From Geothrix oryzae (GTDB lineage Bacteria > Acidobacteriota > Holophagae > Holophagales > Holophagaceae), in the NCBI RefSeq assembly GCF_030295385.1, contig NZ_AP027079.1, forward strand, positions 2,108,001-2,172,000: DNA of 64,000 bases, read 5' to 3'. The translations under genes and the position numbers were made by a program. The notes under the pieces were generated by a model. That model did not search any database. It had not been told where the DNA came from and worked only from the letters and a program-made list of their open reading frames with translations. The first letter of the stretch is position 1. Each line of letters begins with the position of its first letter. Below are positions 60,398 through 64,000 of the stretch, piece by piece.

Positions 60398-61621
60398 CTA
60401 TTCGTACCGGAGCGCGTCGATCACATCCAGCCGCGCCGCTTTGAGTGCGGGCAGGAATCCGGCGACCACCCCGACCATCCCGCTGAAGAAGAGGCCCAGC
60501 ATCACGGCCCAGGTCTCCGCCACGGCCGGAAGCTGGAAGTGCTGCAGGACGGTGATGGCCACCAGGCCCAACGCGACTCCCGCGATGCCGCCCATGAGGG
60601 ACAGGGCGACCGCCTCCGTGAGGAACTGCCAGAGGACCTGGTGCTGGGTGGCCCCGACCGCCCGGCGCATGCCGATCTCCCGGGTGCGCTCCGTGACGCT
60701 CACCAGCATGATGTTGGCGATCCCGATCCCGCCGACCACCAGGGAGATGCTCGCGGCCACGGCCAGGAGCGCCGTCAGGAGGCTGGCCTGCTGGTTTTGC
60801 ATCTGCACGATGTCGTCCTGCTTTCGGATCTGGAAGGGGTTCACATCCTTGGGCGGGACTTTCAGGTGCTGGCGGAGCAGGGCGGTGATCTCCGCTTCGG
60901 CGAGTTCGGCCTCCCCTTCATGGGCGCTGACCATGATGCGCTGGATGGTCGTCCGGCCCATGACCATGCGCATGACCGTGGTGTAGGGGCCCACGATCAG
61001 GTCGTCTTGGTCCCCCCACATGCCCGCGCCCTTCTTTTCGAGAACGCCCACGACCTGGAATGGGAGGTGGTTCACCCGGATGATCTGCCCCAGGGGATCC
61101 TCGCCACTGGCGAACAGGTTGTCTTTCACGGTCTGGCCGATCACGCAGACCTTGGCCATCCCCCTCACCTCCGCCTCGGTGAAGAAGCGCCCGGCCTGGA
61201 GATCCCAGCCCCGGATTCCCAGGAATTCCGTCCCCGTGCCCTGGAGCTGTGTCAGGTAGTTGGTGTTCTGGTAGACCACCGGCCGCGTGGTCTGCACCTG
61301 GGGCGTGGCCGCATGCACCGTGGAGAGGGCCAGTTCCTGCTGGATGAGCTCCGCGTCGTCCGGCCGCAGGATCTCCGCGGAACCCATGGCTTGCGGCCCG
61401 TGGTGCGTGTGGGTTCCCGGAGCGCCCGGGAAGATCGTGAGCATGTTCGAGCCCATGTTCCGGATGATCGCGAGGGAGGCGCGCTTGGAACCCTCGCCGA
61501 TCCCGATCATGGCGATGACCGCCCCCACCCCCACGATGATTCCGAGCATCGTCAGCAGGGCCCGGATCTTGTTCCGAAGAATGGCGTGGACGGCGATCTT
61601 GAGCAGCTCCATGGATCCCAT
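60398..61621 (-). CDS. MacB-type ABC transporter permease (FtsX fold)
   Basis: A 407-residue permease with a first helix (about 18-40, including ALLTMLGIIVGVGAVIAMI), a large periplasmic MacB_PCD domain (about 45-280) and three C-terminal helices. The FtsX core contains GGIGIANIMLVSVTERTREIG and RRAVGATQHQVLWQFL. Such proteins drive efflux of peptides, macrolides or lipoproteins with an ATPase and an adaptor; neither gene is in the window, though they could lie elsewhere. GGAGG lies 4 bases before the ATG at 61621. Confidence 0.9.
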   Translation of the reverse strand: MGSMELLKIAVHAILRNKIRALLTMLGIIVGVGAVIAMIGIGEGSKRASLAIIRNMGSNMLTIFPGAPGTHTHHGPQAMGSAEILRPDDAELIQQELALSTVHAATPQVQTTRPVVYQNTNYLTQLQGTGTEFLGIRGWDLQAGRFFTEAEVRGMAKVCVIGQTVKDNLFASGEDPLGQIIRVNHLPFQVVGVLEKKGAGMWGDQDDLIVGPYTTVMRMVMGRTTIQRIMVSAHEGEAELAEAEITALLRQHLKVPPKDVNPFQIRKQDDIVQMQNQQASLLTALLAVAASISLVVGGIGIANIMLVSVTERTREIGMRRAVGATQHQVLWQFLTEAVALSLMGGIAGVALGLVAITVLQHFQLPAVAETWAVMLGLFFSGMVGVVAGFLPALKAARLDVIDALRYE

Positions 61622-61715
61622 GGGCCCTCCGAAAGGTTCACTACCTGGAAGTGTACGCCCGGAGAAAACCCACGGGGCCGCCATGGGCCTCTGCAGGCTT
61701 TTCCTCCGTGGACCT

Positions 61716-64000
61716 TCAGGGCTGGAAAGAGATCGCCGTCCCCTCCGCCGCGGCGTGCCCCTTGGCCTGCACCTCGCCGCTCCGGTAGACGGCCCAGCCG
61801 GGGAGCCCGCGGGGAATGGCCTTGGTCATGGCCCACTGCTGCACGCGGCTGTTGGCGAGGATGAGCACCATCATGCGCTTCGGGTTCCAGGGGTTGGGGA
61901 AGGCGGCGAAGAGGCCGTCATCGGGTCGACCGTAGGTTCGGCCCTGCCACTTGAACCAGCCGGCCCCGGCCTCGAAGGGCAACTTGCCCTCGGCCTGGAG
62001 GCGGGCCGTGAGCCCGTTGTCGGCGGGACCGCCGAAGATGATCAGGTCGCTGGTGGCCAAATCGGACTCGCGGGTCTCCGCATCGGCCTGGGTGGGCAGC
62101 AGCACCTCGGTCATGTTGTCGGCCAGGGCGTCCCGGTAGGTCAAGGCGAGGGTGCGCTGGGCCTCCACCTCGCGGCCGGTTCCGTAGACCAGGCGCGTGG
62201 CGCTCCAGTCGTCCAGCACATTGCCCGGCACCCAGAAGTTGGCGCGGGCCAGGGGAATGTCGTTCCCGGCATTGAAGACCAGGCGCGTGGGCCTGGCCTC
62301 GCTGCGGAAGGTGAAGCTGGTCTTGCCGGCCTTGCCTTCGACGCGCTCCAACCGGGAGCCCTTCTCCGTCTCCAGGTTCACGAAGGCCACGAAGGGATAG
62401 ACGGAACCTGTCTGCTCGAGATCCACCTTCACGTCATAGGCTTCGCCGGCCTTTTCGACCCGGGCCTGGATTTTGGGAGCCGGCAGGTCCGCGCGCTCGA
62501 TCCAAGGTTTCAGGATCGGCGCCAGATCCTTTCCGGCGGCCTCAGACATCACCTTCAGAAGGTCCGCCGTCCGGGCAGGCTTCCCGTTGAATCGGGTGTG
62601 AACCGCCTGCATGGCCTTGGCGAAGGCGGCGTTGCCCAGGTGCAGCCGCAGCTGGTGCAGCGCGAACACGCCGCGGATGCGCGGAATCTGGTAGGCGCCG
62701 TAGCGGTCGTAGTCCGTGGTGGTGGCCAGGGGCGCCTTGGCGCCCTCCTTGGCCTCCAGCCAGAGGTGGCGGGTGTTCAGATCCGCCAGGGCGGCGCTCT
62801 GGGTCTCGAAGGCCTTGGCCGGTGCGGCGGGAAGGTTCTTCATCTGCTGCCAGTAGGCCGCCGAGGCGCTGATGAACCAGTTCTCCGCATCGGAGGCCGG
62901 TTTGACCGTTCCGGTCCAGAGTCCCTTCGCGTCGAAGCTGAACGCCTCCTTCGCACCACCGACTTCCGGCGCGGGCGCCGCCTTCATTCCCTTTTCCTGA
63001 CTCCAGGTCGCCCGGGCGGCCTGGAGCTTCGCGGTCACCCAGATGGGGCTGAACGCGGTGTACCCATGGGTCAGGTGCGGCGTGGCGCCCGGCAGGTCGG
63101 CGATCCAGCGCCCGCCCACCATCTTTTCCCGCTGGGTGGTCTTGCCCTGGTGGGCGATGAAGACGAGCTTCTCGGCCATCTCGGCGGTGGTGAGCTTGGC
63201 GTCGCAGGCGTGGGGGCGGTTGATGGGGCTGGTGGCCATGACGCGCGTGGCGATGTCGATGTCGAAGCCGGTGGGGCCGTAAGTCTTGAACACCTCCTGG
63301 AAGGCGATGTCGCGGTTCCAGGTGTTGAAGGCCAGGTCCGCCGGGGCGTTCTCGGGGTTCGCGCCGTACTCGCTGCGGACCTCCAGATCGCGGTTGTTGT
63401 TGTTGGCCCAGATGAAGTCCTTGTGGTTGCCCGGCGTGTCGGCGGGCTTGCCCTTGGTGCCCGTGCGCCACATCTTCGTCTTCTCGGTGCCCAGCAGGAA
63501 GCAGGCGCCCTCGTCGGTCTTGGCGTCGGCCATGGTCCAGTCGTTGGTGTAGAGACCGTTGTTCTGCTTGAAGAGGATGGCGGCCGCCTCGTCGATGCTG
63601 GAGGCGTACTGCACGGCCTTGCGGATGCGGTTGCTCTGCGGGGTGCCGTCGGCATGGAAGGGCGTCTGACCCACGGTGGTCTCGCCCATCACCAAGCCCG
63701 AGGCGTTGAGATACCAGTCGGTGCCGCTGTGGATACCGCCCGCGAAGGTCTGCATCACGACGCGGTGCCCCTTCTCGGGCACCACATCCAGCATCACATT
63801 CCACTCGGTGCCCGTGTAGCCGTTCCACATGAACATCTGCGTAAAGAGGAAGCGGCCGCTCTTGGTGGCGCCCTTGGTGGCCACGAAGGAGGAGCAGTGG
63901 TCGCCCTTCCCGCCTTTGTCCACTTCGTCATCGCCAGTCATGAAGGTGCGGCCCGTGAGGGGGTTCGGGGCGTGGGCGAGGCCGTCCTGCAGCGAGCTCA
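61716..64000 (-). CDS. C45-like Ntn hydrolase joined to an M1-aminopeptidase-like C-terminal part, 5'-truncated by window edge
   Basis: The visible part is about 760 residues; the frame stays open to base 64000. Near its visible start, GKGDHCSSFVATKGAT has the Cys expected as the autoprocessed nucleophile of C45/phospholipase-B-like Ntn hydrolases. Supporting motifs include GGIHSGTDWYLNASGLVMGET and FIWANNNNRDLEVR. After about visible residue 400 the sequence changes to IPRIRGVFALHQLRLHLG and DLLKVMSEAAGKDLAPIL. These resemble the helical C-terminal domain of M1 aminopeptidases without any HExxH zinc site. A beta-rich end follows. The substrate is unknown. Confidence 0.75.
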   Translation of the reverse strand, partial: SSLQDGLAHAPNPLTGRTFMTGDDEVDKGGKGDHCSSFVATKGATKSGRFLFTQMFMWNGYTGTEWNVMLDVVPEKGHRVVMQTFAGGIHSGTDWYLNASGLVMGETTVGQTPFHADGTPQSNRIRKAVQYASSIDEAAAILFKQNNGLYTNDWTMADAKTDEGACFLLGTEKTKMWRTGTKGKPADTPGNHKDFIWANNNNRDLEVRSEYGANPENAPADLAFNTWNRDIAFQEVFKTYGPTGFDIDIATRVMATSPINRPHACDAKLTTAEMAEKLVFIAHQGKTTQREKMVGGRWIADLPGATPHLTHGYTAFSPIWVTAKLQAARATWSQEKGMKAAPAPEVGGAKEAFSFDAKGLWTGTVKPASDAENWFISASAAYWQQMKNLPAAPAKAFETQSAALADLNTRHLWLEAKEGAKAPLATTTDYDRYGAYQIPRIRGVFALHQLRLHLGNAAFAKAMQAVHTRFNGKPARTADLLKVMSEAAGKDLAPILKPWIERADLPAPKIQARVEKAGEAYDVKVDLEQTGSVYPFVAFVNLETEKGSRLERVEGKAGKTSFTFRSEARPTRLVFNAGNDIPLARANFWVPGNVLDDWSATRLVYGTGREVEAQRTLALTYRDALADNMTEVLLPTQADAETRESDLATSDLIIFGGPADNGLTARLQAEGKLPFEAGAGWFKWQGRTYGRPDDGLFAAFPNPWNPKRMMVLILANSRVQQWAMTKAIPRGLPGWAVYRSGEVQAKGHAAAEGTAISFQP

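Overview
The window is 64 kb of GC-rich (about 68-70 percent by eye), gene-dense bacterial chromosome. I see no insertion sequence, prophage, CRISPR array or rRNA. The gene mix is Gram-negative with an outer membrane (Tol-Pal, an Mla-type lipid transporter, many lipoproteins). It also has respiratory multiheme chemistry and very large hybrid sensor kinases. I infer an environmental, motile, anaerobe-capable bacterium; Acidobacteriota of the Holophaga/Geothrix type would fit, but no marker here proves that.

Layout. 1-1.4 kb: 3' end of a DAHP synthase gene, secG, and a tRNA-Leu(GAG) with terminator. 1.4-5 kb: a kelch-repeat lipoprotein, mutY, and a GHMP sugar kinase that closes a minus-strand operon rnhB-nudix-tolB-pal-ybgF-kinase (9.2 to 4.1 kb). 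9.2-14.6 kb: two minus-strand operons, TetR-M61 peptidase-glycosyltransferase and DUF2520-EamA-MiaE. 14.6-18.4 kb: a HEAT-like protein, a GAF-GGDEF cyclase, ElbB and an aminotransferase. 18.4-24 kb: a tightly coupled five-gene set (zinc-ribbon/DUF4178 membrane protein, 59-aa membrane protein, half-size DUF350, membrane-fused aminopropyltransferase, Tat-type FAD oxidoreductase). This is my best candidate for an undescribed system. 24.8-29.3 kb: a DUF2339 protein followed by a tetraheme cytochrome, a four-cluster ferredoxin and an NrfD quinone-binding subunit, which together look like a membrane quinol/cytochrome oxidoreductase. 29.3-37.7 kb: HD-GYP regulator, GuaA, GlyS/GlyQ, GNAT, carbamate kinase and a YCII protein, with three copies of a dispersed intergenic repeat.

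37.7-54.4 kb is signalling. A 1664-residue hybrid kinase faces a complete chemotaxis operon across a 356-bp control region with a CRP/FNR-like palindrome. The operon order is MCP, CheW, STAS, soluble MCP-like protein, CheY, CheA, CheR, CheD, CheB, then a heme-sensing (DUF3365) hybrid kinase. No CheC, CheX or CheZ gene is present, but the soluble MCP-like protein carries a D-x3-Q helix resembling the CheZ active site. 54.4-64 kb: OsmC, MlaE-MlaF-MlaD, a CAP-domain protein, DUF4395, CysK divergent from an Rrf2 regulator, a MacB-type permease, and a C45-like hydrolase joined to an M1-peptidase-like tail that runs off the right edge.

Translational coupling by ATGA, GTGA, TGATG or TTGA overlaps is widespread. 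At least four isolated genes lack a Shine-Dalgarno site and have a TANNNT hexamer exactly six bases before ATG, which suggests leaderless mRNAs.
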